Positions 10,457-22,292 of a DNA stretch of 64,000 nucleotides are shown piece after piece. Source of the DNA: Lineus longissimus (Eukaryota > Nemertea > Pilidiophora > Heteronemertea > Lineidae). The position numbers were made by a program, and so were the translations under genes. Below the pieces are notes generated by a model. The model was given only the letters and a program-made list of their open reading frames with translations, searched no databases and was not told the origin of the DNA. Numbering within the stretch: the stretch's first letter is position 1; the number at the start of each line of letters is the position of its first letter. Where the stretch lies: NCBI RefSeq assembly GCF_910592395.1, contig NC_088314.1:20914070-20978069 (forward strand), written 5' to 3'.

Positions 10457-12739
10457 ATGGCGCCAAAGATTGCACGGAGAGCGCAGACGCTTTCATGCGA
10501 GTTCAAAGTAAGTGTGAAAGGCCACCCTCACAGACCTTCACAACCTTTATAACTTCAGCTAAACTGTAGGCAGCCTATACATTAGTTCAACTACACCTTC
10601 CTGCTTTTGATTTTAGCCACAGAGATCTGCCAGTGTAGTCTTGACTCCTCAAGCAATCTGCATACTGTAATCTCTTTAAAACATCAAACAGCCAGCAACC
10701 TCGACCGAAGACCGACCACACCCTCGCGCCAAACAGCAGAGGAGGGCTCCGCAGGATCGACTGCAACTTTGGAAAACCCATATATCATTACAGTGGAACC
10801 CCGGTCGGCGACCACCCCTGTAACGCAGCCACCCCGCTATGACGACCAAGAATCGCCGGTAACGCGACCATTCAACCTCGGTCCCATGAGTGGTCGTGTT
10901 ACCGGGGTTCAACTGCATTTGTATTTCCAGCGGAGTCTCGACAACGGCGCTAGTTTTCTGGATTTGCAGGTTAGTTTTAAATTCAGTCGATTTATACTTA
11001 GAGTGGTTTCTCAAAGATTTATAAAAACGAACCCAGGCCAACATTTTGTTAACCTGGCTGTCACAACCGGCCATGATGGGAGTGATCGGTGATTTGATAT
11101 GCACAATGGTCTTTCAGATGTTGTGGCGCAATTTGCGATGTACGTTCCCACCTGACCCTACAGGTAGGAATATCTACACCCTCTGTGCAAGGCATGTCTA
11201 TTTTTAGATAGAGGTTGAATCAACTCGTCAATTTTATATTCCAGAAAAAGGAGGATCTCCCGATGGCATCTCATGCTCTCAACCGCAGGGTGAGTATATT
11301 CCTTCTCCTATAGACAGGCAACATTGCGTGCTACATGCGTCCATTCTGTGTATGACTTCCTGTAGGTATAATAAGTTGGACATTCAGCATTCGCGAGCAT
11401 TTGAATTTAAAAGATAGAATGTAATGGAAAGCCTTACTTCTCTGCAGCCATTGTCAATGATCCCTCAGTGAACAATAGGGTTGTAAGACCTGTTCTTCAG
11501 TGGGGACTTACTTCAGTTTGACAATGGTTCCTTTTCTTCTTCCCAGCGTTCACTCGACACTCACTCCCGATTTGTTGATTAATGCGGTTGTTCTTCGGAG
11601 TGGTCATTTGCCCCCATAAAACTGGCTCTGCAGGCAAGATATCGTTCCTGACTCGACAAATCTCGATGAACTGTTCAGACTGTGATGTTTTTGTGTCCGT
11701 ATCAAGAAACAAGATATATCGTATCCCCCAAAATGACCATTGTGCTTCGCTGATGACCCTGATTAATTTCTACACTGACAATGTTGAACCACGAAATTCG
11801 TCTTTGGTCCCGAAAGCTGAGATCAATAAGACTAAACTTGAACAAAATCCAGCCAGTACTTTCAAGTTCGCGCTTCACAGCCCCAGCTGACTATGTGGAC
11901 AAAACATTAACGAATAAACCAAAATCAGTATGTTTCATTTGTTGGCAGGATTTGGAGGTTTTCCCCGAGGCTGCACTGGATAAAGTGAGGGGTAGGCTAT
12001 GTATCTTAAGTCTTGTGTGAAGACCTGTGCATGCTCCAACAACAGCAGTCGCATCTCGCTGGCCTGCTGGCGTCTCGCTGGGGTGATGGAATATGACTCA
12101 GAGACCATATTCTAACATTGACCACGGCAATTTGACAGCATGCCCTATGTGCTTGTTAGTGATCGGTAAGTGATTTAAGCAATGCCACCTTGATCTTAGA
12201 GTAACCAGCCTTGTAACTCTAACGTTTGATTGAGCAAAACGTGAGTCAGGTAATTATCTTAGCAGGCAGACGATATGCTCTTTGATTTCTTTCCTTGCAG
12301 ACACGGGTGAAATGGGATTTCGCCGGAAGAAAGCCACCGAGTAAGTATGATACTTTCGTATTTCGATTTTTGGACATTTGACACTGTGTCACCGCCGTTT
12401 TTGGTAGGAAACGAACCACTGACTAGAAAAAACCCAACGCCTACCGCATTGGATTAGGCAAACTCTTTGGAAGATATTGCAGACACCAGCTGACACCGCC
12501 CTAAGATCACTTGGAGATGTCATGCGGAGGTCGATGGATCGAATCCTTTCCTGGCTGAATGTTTGTTTTACCTTCATTTCGAAGTCTTCAGGAGTTCGGT
12601 TTGAGGTGTGTTCCATTGTGTGGATTCGGGTGATCTTCGGGTGGGCAGCAGTGATTGTCAATAAATCATCACCCGCTTTATCATTTCAGGGAGAAACGTG
12701 CTGCACGAAAAAAACTGGCATGCTAAGCAGACCCGCTAA
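10457..12739 (+). CDS. Putative 73-aa protein encoded by five very short exons
   Basis: Coding exons are 10457-10507, 11245-11289, 11949-11984, 12301-12340 and 12690-12739, with 17, 15, 12, 13 and 16 codons (the last including the stop). Every junction is GT-AG, with strong donors (gtaagt, gtgagt, gtgagg, gtaagt), and phases agree. The start has a strong context (AAAAGATGG), which also matches a YY1-type start-site element. The stop is followed 47 bases later by AATAAA (12786-12791). The product is basic, starts MAPKIARRAQTLSC, and contains RVKWDF near residue 46, which resembles the RVxF/W docking motif for protein phosphatase 1. That reading is speculative. I do not recognise a family. The exons are so small that chance assembly is possible; the consistent phases and the polyA signal argue for a real gene. 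Confidence 0.45.
10788..10920. mobile_element. MITE-like dispersed repeat copy (ends in GGTTCCACTGTA-type sequence)
   Basis: The stretch from TACAGTGGAACCCCGGTC to GTTACCGGGGTTCAACTG has inverted ends and contains GCGACCATTCAACCTCGG and CCCATGAGTGGTCGTGTTACC. The same internal sequence recurs at 21620-21702, so this is a dispersed, foldback element. It lies in the first intron of the small gene. Confidence 0.65.
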
Positions 12740-12785
12740 AGTGATAAAACTGATGTACATGTTGATGAAAGCCCACTGTTGTGGA

Positions 12786-12791
12786 AATAAA
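12786..12791 (+). terminator. Polyadenylation signal AATAAA of the 73-aa protein gene
   Basis: AATAAA 47 bases beyond the stop codon at 12737-12739, a usual distance for a short 3' untranslated region. Confidence 0.5.
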
Positions 12792-13274
12792 GACAGATAA
12801 TCGAAAGTACAAATGCCTCTTTTTTTCTTGTGATTAGGTTTACTAACTACAATCACCGCCTGAGTTTCGACTGAGGCTACAATAAGTCTAAACACCTTTG
12901 TTGTCCATGCTGCCTTGCTTTACCATATTTTGCTTCGTCACGCCGCCAAGCAGAGATATGGAGCTTGAAACCAGTCCCTTGATCCATGTTACTCGAAATC
13001 CCATTGTTCTCCTCAAATGCTCAGTACGATCAAATTTCCTTGGTTGCGACACGAAGGAACGCTAGTGCGATAAACATACAGATATCCGCGGCCCTGTGAC
13101 CACCAGACCTGTGACCACCAGACCGTGAACACTGCTGTATAACACATGGCACATCGCTTGACAAGTTATCTATCATAATAGAGATATATATGTACTAGTA
13201 TTTACAGTAGCAAATGTACGTCGCAGTCTAAAAGTCGGCATAACCACTCCAATGATCGGATGTCCGGGAACGAT

Positions 13275-13640
13275 CTAAAGACGGCTTATTGGAACTTGAA
13301 ATAGAGCCACTTTCTCATCAAATGCCTCCATTTTCGGAGGTGGCAGGTGGCCAGACGACGGCACATTCGAGTTTAGTAGACGTCTGCTTGGAGCAAGAAG
13401 AGGGTGGTGATCTTGAGGAGGAGGGAGAGGTATACCTCCCTGGCTCGTGGTGGCTGCCTGCTCATTCGGACAATTCCTCACTGCTTCATTCATGGGAAGT
13501 GGCATATTCTGCACAGTCTTCTTTGAAGAGTTCGGGTTCCTAAATTTTGACCCGATGCATGTATACATACATCCCTCTACCTGTACTCGCAGTCCACGCA
13601 GGAGAGTTCCAACAACGGGAATGGAATTACCATTGATCAT
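13275..13640 (-). CDS. Doubtful 121-codon open frame, Pro-rich C-terminal half
   Basis: A single uninterrupted minus-strand frame runs from ATG at 13640 to a stop at 13275. The product has no recognisable domain; its C-terminal half is rich in Pro and Ser. An in-frame TGA directly precedes the ATG, and an acceptor-like CTTTCAG lies just upstream, so it could be a last exon. The length is only slightly above what chance allows in DNA of this composition, so it may not be a gene. Confidence 0.22.
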   Translation of the reverse strand: MINGNSIPVVGTLLRGLRVQVEGCMYTCIGSKFRNPNSSKKTVQNMPLPMNEAVRNCPNEQAATTSQGGIPLPPPQDHHPLLAPSRRLLNSNVPSSGHLPPPKMEAFDEKVALFQVPISRL

Positions 13641-13698
13641 TCACTGAAAGCGCCACATTGCTTGTCAAACCACGTTGTATTTCAAATGAATGCTCGTG

Positions 13699-13879
13699 TG
13701 ACGTCAGACCAACGGACAAATATCAACATCGACCACAGGCGTTTATAATAGTTACGATGTGGGTCAGTACATGAGCTTGCTGACAATAACAGTTAGGATC
13801 GAGGTAGGCAGTTTGTGATTGGCTGGCCCCAGAACATGTCTTGGCTTGCTGTGATCGATTATGATATAGTGTATAAATA
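13699..13879 (+). promoter_or_regulatory. Candidate PARP3 promoter: CRE, inverted CCAAT box and TATA box
   Basis: A perfect CRE (TGACGTCA, 13699-13706), an inverted CCAAT box in GTGATTGGCTGG near 13815 and TATAAATA at 13872-13879 occur in the usual order. Transcription would then start near 13900, and an intron in the leader would be removed at the TTTTCAG acceptor ending at about 14324, before the start codon at 14349. The individual motifs are seen; their joint use is inferred. Confidence 0.4.
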
Positions 13880-14348
13880 CGTTGATTCGCCATTCACTGC
13901 TCAAAGTGTGAACACAATCGACACGAGCGGAGATATTTCCAGCTGAGCAGCTTGAAGGTGAACCTGTCGGTGATAGTACAGCTAAACACTGTTTCTCTAA
14001 TTGGAATGTTTGGCAGGCAGGCTATTTCCGTGACATTCCTGCCCGTGAGTCGAGGTATCGGTGCATGATCTCGACAGTAGTATCGAGGCCTGCCGTCTAG
14101 TTCATTCCTTGCCTGATAAACGGCCGATAATTGGCGGGAAATTTGTCTACGGTTTGGCCGCTTCAAAGATCGGTGTCTATTCTGTCCGCCAAGAGAGCCA
14201 TCTTCATTATTCTGAGCCTGAGCCAGGCGAATTATGCTTGTTTCGGGAAGCCGGAATAGGCGAAAAACAGTCGGGATTTTCGATATAGACACCTAGAGCC
14301 TGATAATGTTTTGTTTGATTTTCAGATATATACTAAACAAGCCGCACC

Positions 14349-17300
14349 ATGCCGAAGAGGAAAAGAACTTCGTCCCCGTCGAAGGGCCCAGGAGGGAAGA
14401 AGGCTAAGACAGCATCCGCGACCACCTCCCCTCCCCCCGCGACGACCACGGCGGACATTGTCACAACCTTAAAGACAGACACCACCAAGAAGAAGTTCCA
14501 TAAGCCTGACGAACATTGTAAACTGACCAATGTCGAGGTGAGGCACGCTCTGAAACCGTATAGATCCTTTTCATCAGGATCGTCACCTGGATATCTCGCA
14601 CACTTGGACGCGGTGTTGAAGGTTGAAGCATTGTTGAATCTTCCAGCAAACTGCGCATGCAAGTTTGGGGGGACTTCTCTCTCGCCAACAATTCGACAAG
14701 TTGGCCGCACAGAACATGCTGGAAACCCTTCAGCCACCCGTACCCTCGCCGTATCGCCAATGCCAACACAGAACGGAGGCCTACAATTCATTGCGCCACC
14801 AATACCTCGATCGAAAATCTAGGCCGCCGCCGCGAAAACAGGCGCTGCGTATTTTGCAAGCAAAGCAAAGCTACATTGCAATCAATGTGTATTAGAAATT
14901 GTAATCAAAATATCTCTGCCTCAGGTTTATGAAGACTATGACTGCATGCTGAACCTGACCAACATCGGCAAGAATAACAACAAATACTACGTCATCCAAG
15001 TGCTCAAGTTGAAGACTGGTGATCAGTATCACGCCTGGATGAAGTGGGGACGGGTGGTAAGTATTCTAACCTGTTTGCCTCATCCCAACTCTGTCATCGC
15101 CCTTACCATCACATAAATAAAGTTGAACATACACATAGTCAGTAGGACCTCTCTATCAAGGACACCCTTGCCACTTATTACTTTCCTTGGTAGAGAGGTG
15201 TCCTGATAGGAAAGAGGTCCTCTGAGAGAGGTTCCACTGTACTCCAACAACATAAGTTCCATGTGGAAGTGTACATGTAAATATGAGATAGTAATGTATG
15301 GGGGAAGTGTACATGTAAATATGAGATAGTAATGTATGGGGGATTCACAATACATGACATCTTGACGCGCTTCGGCTCGTTAAAGCCTCATCAAATAATG
15401 TCTACATTCCAATGGATCATGTGATGATCCATCGTAGAGTGAATGAATGTATGATAGAACGTGGTAGACGCGCGGGACCATGCTGTTCCATCTAAGAATT
15501 TATCATAATTTATGATGAGCCATCATTCATTGAGTTCTGTCTTATAGGGTGAAGTACGAGCGCATTCCCTGAAAGGTCCGTTCAGCTCTGCCCAAAAGGC
15601 AGTTGACCTCTTCGTGCAGAAGTTTAACGACAAGACCAAGAATGAATGGGCGGACAGAGACAGGTGAGGCAACCTTGTAACCATAGTTAAGAACACTTGC
15701 AAAATACGAATTAAAGCAGGACGGATTCATATGAACATGGAACAGTGTTGCCACCTTGAAGAGTCAAATAGTTGGAGGCGAGGTTAAGTTCGAAGAGACT
15801 TTAACACGAACGGACACGAATGAACCAATCATCATTTTGAACATTTCCTATTTTCTGTTCCAGCTTCGTTCCTGTCAAGGGCAAGTACACCCTCCTAGAA
15901 ATGGCAGACGACAATGAAGAAGAGGATGCCAAGACGCATGCGCGACTTGCGGGTCTTAGTGATGACGCCATCATGAAGCCGTGCTCATTGGACAAGGAGA
16001 CACAGAGACTTCTCAACTTAATATTCGATAACAACATGTTCAAAGACGCCATGAAGAAGTTAGACCTTGGTAAGCACAATGAGCGACTAGCATACATTCA
16101 CGTCGTTCTCTTTCCAAATCTCAAAATCGTTTGAATATTAGTCAAATCCCTTCCTATTTGCTTGATTCTGAAGACTGCCCCGGTGAAGCAGGTTTGAGGT
16201 TTTCTGGTTTTCTTTGAATGACAATTCGTTGAAGAACCCTGCTTGAAACTTTGCATAGCCAATAATCGTATCTATTTTTATTTTGCAGACGTGAAGAAAA
16301 TGCCTCTTGGCAAGCTCAGCAAACATCAGATCGCCAAGGGTTACGAATGCCTTGAAGAGCTGGAGTCTGTGCTGAAAGCAGCCAAGCCAAACCGCGCCAA
16401 GTTGACTGAGCTCTCCTCGCGCTTCTATACGCTGGTGCCTCACAACTTCGGGCGGCGGCGACCTCCGGTCATCGAAGAGATGGACGTGGTGCAGAGTAAG
16501 TACGACATGTTGGCGGTGAGTAGACTCTTCCTCCTCTCCCCCTTTTCCTCCTGCTCCTCTTCTTCCCCCTCTTCTTCTTCTGCACCATCTTATAGCGTCT
16601 CGACGACAGCATCAGTGCTTGGTTGATACGCCACACACAAGGGTTTTGTTATATAGGCTAGATTGCCAACGGTATCCATGGAAGTCGTTGGGGGGGAAGA
16701 CGGGGCAAATAAATCTCCATCCGTCGTTGTGCATCAAGGTAAAGTCATCCTTCAGTTAAGTACATTAGACTTAATGCCAGTGTTCGTGACAAAAGTTGTT
16801 TTGAACTACCAGGCCCAGGTCCACAGGACTAGTTAGACGGCTACCTTTATTCGCGGTCACTTCCCTGTTTGTAGGTTCTTGGCGACATTGAAATCGCTCA
16901 AGGAATACAGAAGAAGAAGCACAAGACACTCTCGAACACGAAATCAAGAGAAGTTCTTCACCCCCTCGATATCAACTACGGGCTGCTTGGGTGTGACCTT
17001 GAACTCATGGACAAGGAGAGCAACGAATACAAAGTAAGTGATATACAAAAACTAAAAGGTGGTTCCATTGTCTCAAGCGGAATTTAATGTGTACCACAAA
17101 TTTCCGTCTGCAAGACTCCATCTTCAGTAACGTATTTGTTGATGCTGGTGACGTCATCCGAAATCGTGAATCCTATGTAGCCCGCTCGTAGGATATGACT
17201 TGTTCGTTTTTCATGTCACTCACAATCGTGACTTATGACATATGATTGAGTGACGCGTGAGGCCGGAGTTATACAGGATTCACGTTGTCACTAGTCATGT

Positions 17301-18888
17301 TTCATTTGTCAAGAGTTAATTGACTTAGGCTTGAAAACATGATGTGAGGGTGAAAGTGACCTCGTGAATCGTATGTAACCCGCTCTTTGGAAAATGACTT
17401 GTTCGTTCTTCATGTCAAGCATGAAAAGTGAACAGTGACACGTTACATGTGAAAACGTGAAGTCAATAATCGGGGCCGTACAAGTAACAATGTGAGCGCT
17501 ATGGAAACACAGCCGAGTTTCGGAATGGTGAGATGCCATGACGAGAACATCATCAAACAGGTACACAACAACAGCCCACAGTAACAAGTACCGTGGCTCT
17601 TTTTCAGATGCTGGAGACGTATTGTGAAGCTACACAGGGTTACCGCAAGGTCAGCGTTGACCAGATATGGGCGGTGAACAGACATCCAGAGGTGAGGAGA
17701 ATTACAATGTATATGGTATACTCTGATCTGTATATTTTACCATATGTCAAGCAAACGTTTGCACCTGCTTATCTTTGCGATTTGCGGAGTCTTAGCTCTC
17801 GCAAAGAGATCTGCATCCTATGCATGACTCAGAGAGATCGTCAATTCTCAATTCTTTCTTTATATTCTTTCAGGTGAAAAGATTTGCCGTCCACGACAAG
17901 ATCGTGAACCGGAAGTTGCTATGGCACGGTACCAATGTGGCAGTGGTGGCGGCCATCTTGGAAGGTGGTCTCCGCATCATGCCTCACAGTGGAGGACGAG
18001 TTGGACGGGGCATATACTTCGCATCCGAGAATGGAAAGTCAGCTGCTTATGGTAGGTACCCATTGCTTCGACAACTCTGTGTACGGAGGATACTACAACC
18101 GCTGAGGGGCGCTGCAGTAGATATTTGTTTTTTGATAGGCAGCAGCCATCTTAATCTCAAACGACAACTAGCGACAAAAAAGTGCAAAAATCTTTTTATT
18201 CCTTAAATTTTGATGATCATTTCTACTTCAGTGCGGACAACGACTGATAAAAAGGGCATCATGTTTTTAACTGAGGTTGCCCTTGGTAACGAGCAGCACA
18301 TCACACGTGACAATTCTTCCTTGACTGAGCCTCCCAGCGGCAAGGATAGTGTCATCGCAAAAGGTTGGACAGAGCCAGGTGAGATATCAACTTAGAGTTT
18401 GAAAATTTCAAAAGGCTGTTCCCCTTTCCTTTGTCGATATTGGCTGGGGAACAAATAATTGCCCATTTGATGTAGCGCATGGTGTGTAGCTGCAATTTAA
18501 TGATACGGTGCACAGTGGGAACTGGTAAAAACGGCACTGCAGCCTTCATTCCGTATAGGAGAAAACTTCATATATTGAACAGGAGACAGTGAGGATGCGA
18601 GAGCTTGTTTATGGACTATTTCGATAGCTGAAAGACACGAGTATGGGACTATTTGAAAATATTTATAAACCTAACCTAATACGTACATCAACGATGTTCT
18701 TGGTTGCAGATCCAGCAAAGGATAAGGACTTGGTCAAGGATGGAAAGAAAATAGTTGTTCCACAAGGTGAGCCAGTCAAACAAGACAAATATGTCAACAA
18801 TAGCAGCTTTGGGCAGAGTGAATACTTGGTGTACAAGGAAAGCCAGGCGAGGATGCGATATCTCATTCTGGGAGATTTCAGCTACTGA
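14349..18888 (+). CDS. PARP3: PARP3, mono-ADP-ribosyltransferase (WGR, helical and catalytic domains), 538 aa
   Basis: Ten coding exons: 14349-14537, 14925-15056, 15548-15663, 15864-16069, 16289-16515, 16875-17033, 17608-17691, 17874-18051, 18232-18378, 18710-18888. All phases agree; length 538 (human 533). Residues 1-63 are basic, with a likely nuclear signal (MPKRKR). The WGR domain follows (about 64-160, WMKWGRV). Then comes the helical regulatory domain (about 195-320, VKKMPLGKLSKHQIAKG). The transferase domain closes with the full H-Y-E triad: H389 in LLWHGTN, Y419 in GRGIYFASEN and E517 in SEYLVY. The family uses NAD to ADP-ribosylate proteins and DNA ends in double-strand break repair. 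The short N-terminus without zinc fingers and the MPHSGGRVGRG loop fit PARP3 better than PARP2 or PARP1. The C-terminus (ILGDFSY) is longer than the human one by a few residues. Confidence 0.96.
15140..15245. mobile_element. Foldback repeat of the GGTTCCACTGTA family in PARP3 intron 2
   Basis: AGGACCTCTCTATCAAGGACAC near 15145 is largely complementary to GTGTCCTGATAGGAAAGAGGTCCT near 15200, and the element ends in GGTTCCACTGTA. It is a MITE-like hairpin. Related ends occur near 50712 and 55820. Confidence 0.55.
15265..15340. repeat. 38-bp unit, two tandem copies in PARP3 intron 2
   Basis: A unit starting GGAAGTGTACATGTAAATATG repeats once with a 38-bp period without visible change. Confidence 0.85.
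16518..16590 (+). repeat. Polypyrimidine (CT-rich) tract in PARP3 intron 5
   Basis: About 70 bases of almost pure C and T directly after the exon-5 donor at 16516. It is simple sequence and not coding. Confidence 0.7.
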
Positions 18889-19275
18889 GAGACAATGCGA
18901 AATGCGGTCGCACCATTCTTTCTCATTTCACCGCAGATATGGATGGTTGAGGCGGAGGAGACTGAGTAAATTATGCCGTTAGTGTTACTCCTGTAAGATC
19001 TGCTTCACGTGCTTTCGGCAATTGTCGTCATATTACAAGTGTCCCATACAGGTAGAAAACAAAGGCTATTATAATGATGGTTGACTAATGGTTGGTACCG
19101 AGCTGTCATAAGCTTTGGGAATGTCAAGTCAATTGTTTTTATTTGTAACCGAAGCATTCAATGTATTATATTCGCCTGAATGCCGTTCAAACAACTCATA
19201 ATTGTTATAGTATTCAAGTTACACCCTGTTGTGTAACGCCTTTGTAGTTGGGCGTTTGTTCGGAGTCGATGTGAG

Positions 19276-19281
19276 AATAAA
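19276..19281 (+). terminator. Polyadenylation signal AATAAA of PARP3
   Basis: First AATAAA after the PARP3 stop, 388 bases downstream, giving a 3' untranslated region of about 400 bases. Confidence 0.5.
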
Positions 19282-19997
19282 TTATATGGTTGTCAGAGTT
19301 GTGAGGTTGCTTGCAAGTTTATGGATCCATGGACAGTAACCGTTGGAGGACTCGGCCGGGGGTCACTAGACTTTGATTTGCATTTCTTACTCGGGAGTGT
19401 GTGGCCATGTATTACTTGATGTACTCTATCGGACGCCTAACACACGGGTATTGCGGTTGGACTGCATGTGACATGTTCTTGGCATAAATCGTCTCTTTGT
19501 GTTGTGTTGTGACCATCTTGAATCATCGATTATTGTTAATAGTACTGCATTTGTTTTTGTTAGGCCTACATAATAGGGCCGTTTAGACGACAGGAAAAAA
19601 GTCACATGCGATCCGATTGAATCCGAATGAGGTCCCATCTGGATTAAAAAAACTATCGATCGAGGTAGTTTTAATCTATCCGGATGCATCTTGATTAAAC
19701 TACGGGAGCCCACTGGTCCTCACTATAATTATCTCTATGAACATGGATCATACGAAGTAACTGCAATCTTTCTCTGTCACTGCTACTTTCTCCGTTTATA
19801 TCGCTATTTACAAATGTCTTTGGTGGTGTAGCTCTCTGTCATGGCAAAGCTAGCTTCTCCGGGTAAGGCGACACCTTGGGAAAGAGAAAGATTCATCAGA
19901 GAAAAGCCAAATGAAACGAGAATCTCATGATAGTCTAACCTGGAATTACATCCAACATGTCACTCGTTTGGGAGTGACAATCATAAAGATAGCAGTA

Positions 19998-20930
19998 TCA
20001 AATATGAGTATGAAACATAATGTAGTTGCCCTGTGGGAAATACAGTTATTCGAGATCCATATCAATCTGAAAATTTGACTGACCTTTCCTTCATGGACCT
20101 GTGCACGAAGCGAGAGGTAGCAGCAGCCGCATATTACGCCGGGAATGATAAAAATTCCACCAAAAGTGGCAACGAAGAAGATGCCGCAATATGTAAGGGT
20201 GATATCGCTGAAACAGAAAGGTAATTGGAACTGAATGTAATAATTATTTGGTTGGGGTGACGATTATCTTAGTCGAGCAGCAATTTCACGAGTGGTCATG
20301 ATTCAAATTCATGAATGTACCGGTTAAGGTGGTGAAATTGAGGGACGAAAGGGACTGAAAGAAATGCCTCTGACCCGTTTAGAAAAATTCAGACAAAGAT
20401 TCCGGAGAATGTCCTGCCAGTGTCCGTTTGTCCGTTCTCAAGTGATAGCTTTCCTCTTGTTTGACTGTACCTTTTCGCGAGGCCATAGGCGAGCATGATG
20501 ATGCCGGCCACGGCTGGAATCCATCCTATCCCACAACAGACGCGAGTCTGGAAGAGAGTGGCCTCCATGCGCTCATTCACCGTGTACTCGATCTCCACCT
20601 CGACTTCTTTCTCGCTAGGAGAAAAAACAACATATAACTCCAAAGTACTTGTGCTTAAGAATGAGGGGGCAAATACTATGGAGGGTCATGTGGCTTCTGC
20701 TTCGATTCGGTCAATCATCTGACCAATTATTCTGGTACCATCACAAACCTATTGGTCTGGTTACAATCGAAAACAGGTCCTTGACGAATCCATTTGTCCA
20801 TTGGACGAAGGCTTGTGTTACTCTTGTAAGCTTGTAGCTCGCTTCTTGACGTCCTCTGACGCCAACTGATCGATACCAAGGAAATTCAAACCATTCCTTA
20901 CCCGTCGACTCTCTCATCATCTCCGGCCAT
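19998..20930 (-). CDS. Small protein with two membrane segments, 109 aa (4 exons), family unknown
   Basis: Exons are 20930-20902, 20614-20471, 20207-20084 and 20030-19998; lengths 29, 144, 124 and 33 join without a phase error and end in TGA. The start (GCATCATGGCC) has a good context. The product begins MAGDDERVDG, then a Glu/Val-rich stretch (about 11-30). Two hydrophobic segments follow: about residues 39-56 (CCGIGWIPAVAGIIMLAYG) and about 63-89 (GIFFVATFGGIFIIPGVICG, then CCYLSLR). The Cys pairs beside each helix could be palmitoylated or paired. A short tail HEGKGNYIMFHTHI ends the protein. The topology is a membrane hairpin with both ends on one side. I do not recognise the family. It is convergent with PARP3. 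Confidence 0.6.
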
Positions 20931-22292
20931 GATGCCTTAATAAATATCACAAATGACTATCCCAAAGAAGTGGGAAATGAAGCCAGTTGTCTGTTTATCC
21001 AAATGGCTTAACATGGTTGGCCATAATGACTTCTGTTTACAGTTGCACACAAGTGTATTTGGTACGTATCGAAATGATATCGTCATATGCATTTTAAACA
21101 TACATATGAACTTATAGGATTACATGCATTGTGCGGTTGAACATTGATGTATGAATCTGTTTCAAAAGCTTTAGTTTTGGTCGCATGTCCTGAATATAGA
21201 GACACCAAATGAAGTTGGTCATCCGTGAAATGACGTCGAAGCAAGAAAGTCTTGGATTGAACTTGAATTGTTAAGGACGATTTAAGAGACCATCTTTGAG
21301 TGCCAGTGTTGCAGTCGAAAATGTCCCCCTGGAAAAAGTGTCCGGCCCTATGGTATTGGTTCTAGCGAGACCATGACTGCCAATAGCTCGGAGCTATAGA
21401 ATAGCTGCTAATCGTTTCGTGGCAATAATGACACCAAACAACTCTTTTTGAGATCGAAACACAGATACAAAACAAATTCTATCAATAACAAATAAACACA
21501 AAACATCAATATTTCTGATTTGTTACAACATTTCATTACAGTATACTGTGGAATTTTTAACTTCTGAAAAAGTTCTTGGTGGGAAAAGTTAATCATGCAT
21601 TTTGTCCCCGGATTTTCAACTTCACTAACGCGACCACCCCGATAACGCGACCATTCAACCTCGGTCCCATGAGTGGTCGTGTTACCTGGGTTCCACTGTA
21701 AATGTATTGACAACCTGACAACATAGAACACGACTGAGCCAGGAACAGACCCCACAGAGCGGCAAACATACCTCATTCCGCCCTAACATGACCCAGTAAG
21801 CCGTATGCAAACACACAATAGAGTTCCACATAATATTGGCTCTATCTGATACAAGACTGAACGAATACACTTTCCAGGGCATTGTTTAAAGTGGACATAT
21901 CAAATATTGTGTCTTTATAACATTCTATTTTTGTCTTTCTCATATTTGTGGGAACCTTCCATGCGCTTATGGTGGAGTTTGTGGTTTATAAACGTGAAAG
22001 CAATGCCTATGGGTTCCTCCAAGGAGGCGAGGGTTACCTACGAACACAGACAAAGGTGTACATTTGTAGAATCATTGTTGAGCCAATGGTAGACTCCATG
22101 ATGATTACCAAGAAACACGTTTTACATTGGATCTCCCATCAGAGATTCTATGATGGCTCATGGTAGATTCTATGATAGAATGCCATAACCATGAGAAAAG
22201 TGAAATCATTCTGGAACAACAACATCAATCTTGTATTAACATCACATGACCAATAGAAATTCACGATCAAAATCACAGATGCAAAGTGGCGT
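20931..22292. other. Intergenic region with one MITE-like repeat
   Basis: No supported gene. The only identifiable structure is the repeat at 21590-21702. This lies upstream of the 109-aa gene and beyond the 3' end of the peptide receptor, so it holds the former's promoter and the latter's 3' untranslated region. Confidence 0.5.
21590..21702. mobile_element. MITE-like dispersed repeat, second copy
   Basis: GCGACCATTCAACCTCGG, CCCATGAGTGGTCGTGTTACC and a terminal GGTTCCACTGTAAATG match the copy at 10788-10920 in the same order. Confidence 0.65.

Noticed and set aside
10607-11104. Opposite open frames of 161 and 142 codons
   Set aside because: They overlap a MITE-like repeat that has a related copy at 21590-21702, on whose sequence a similar spurious frame also appears.
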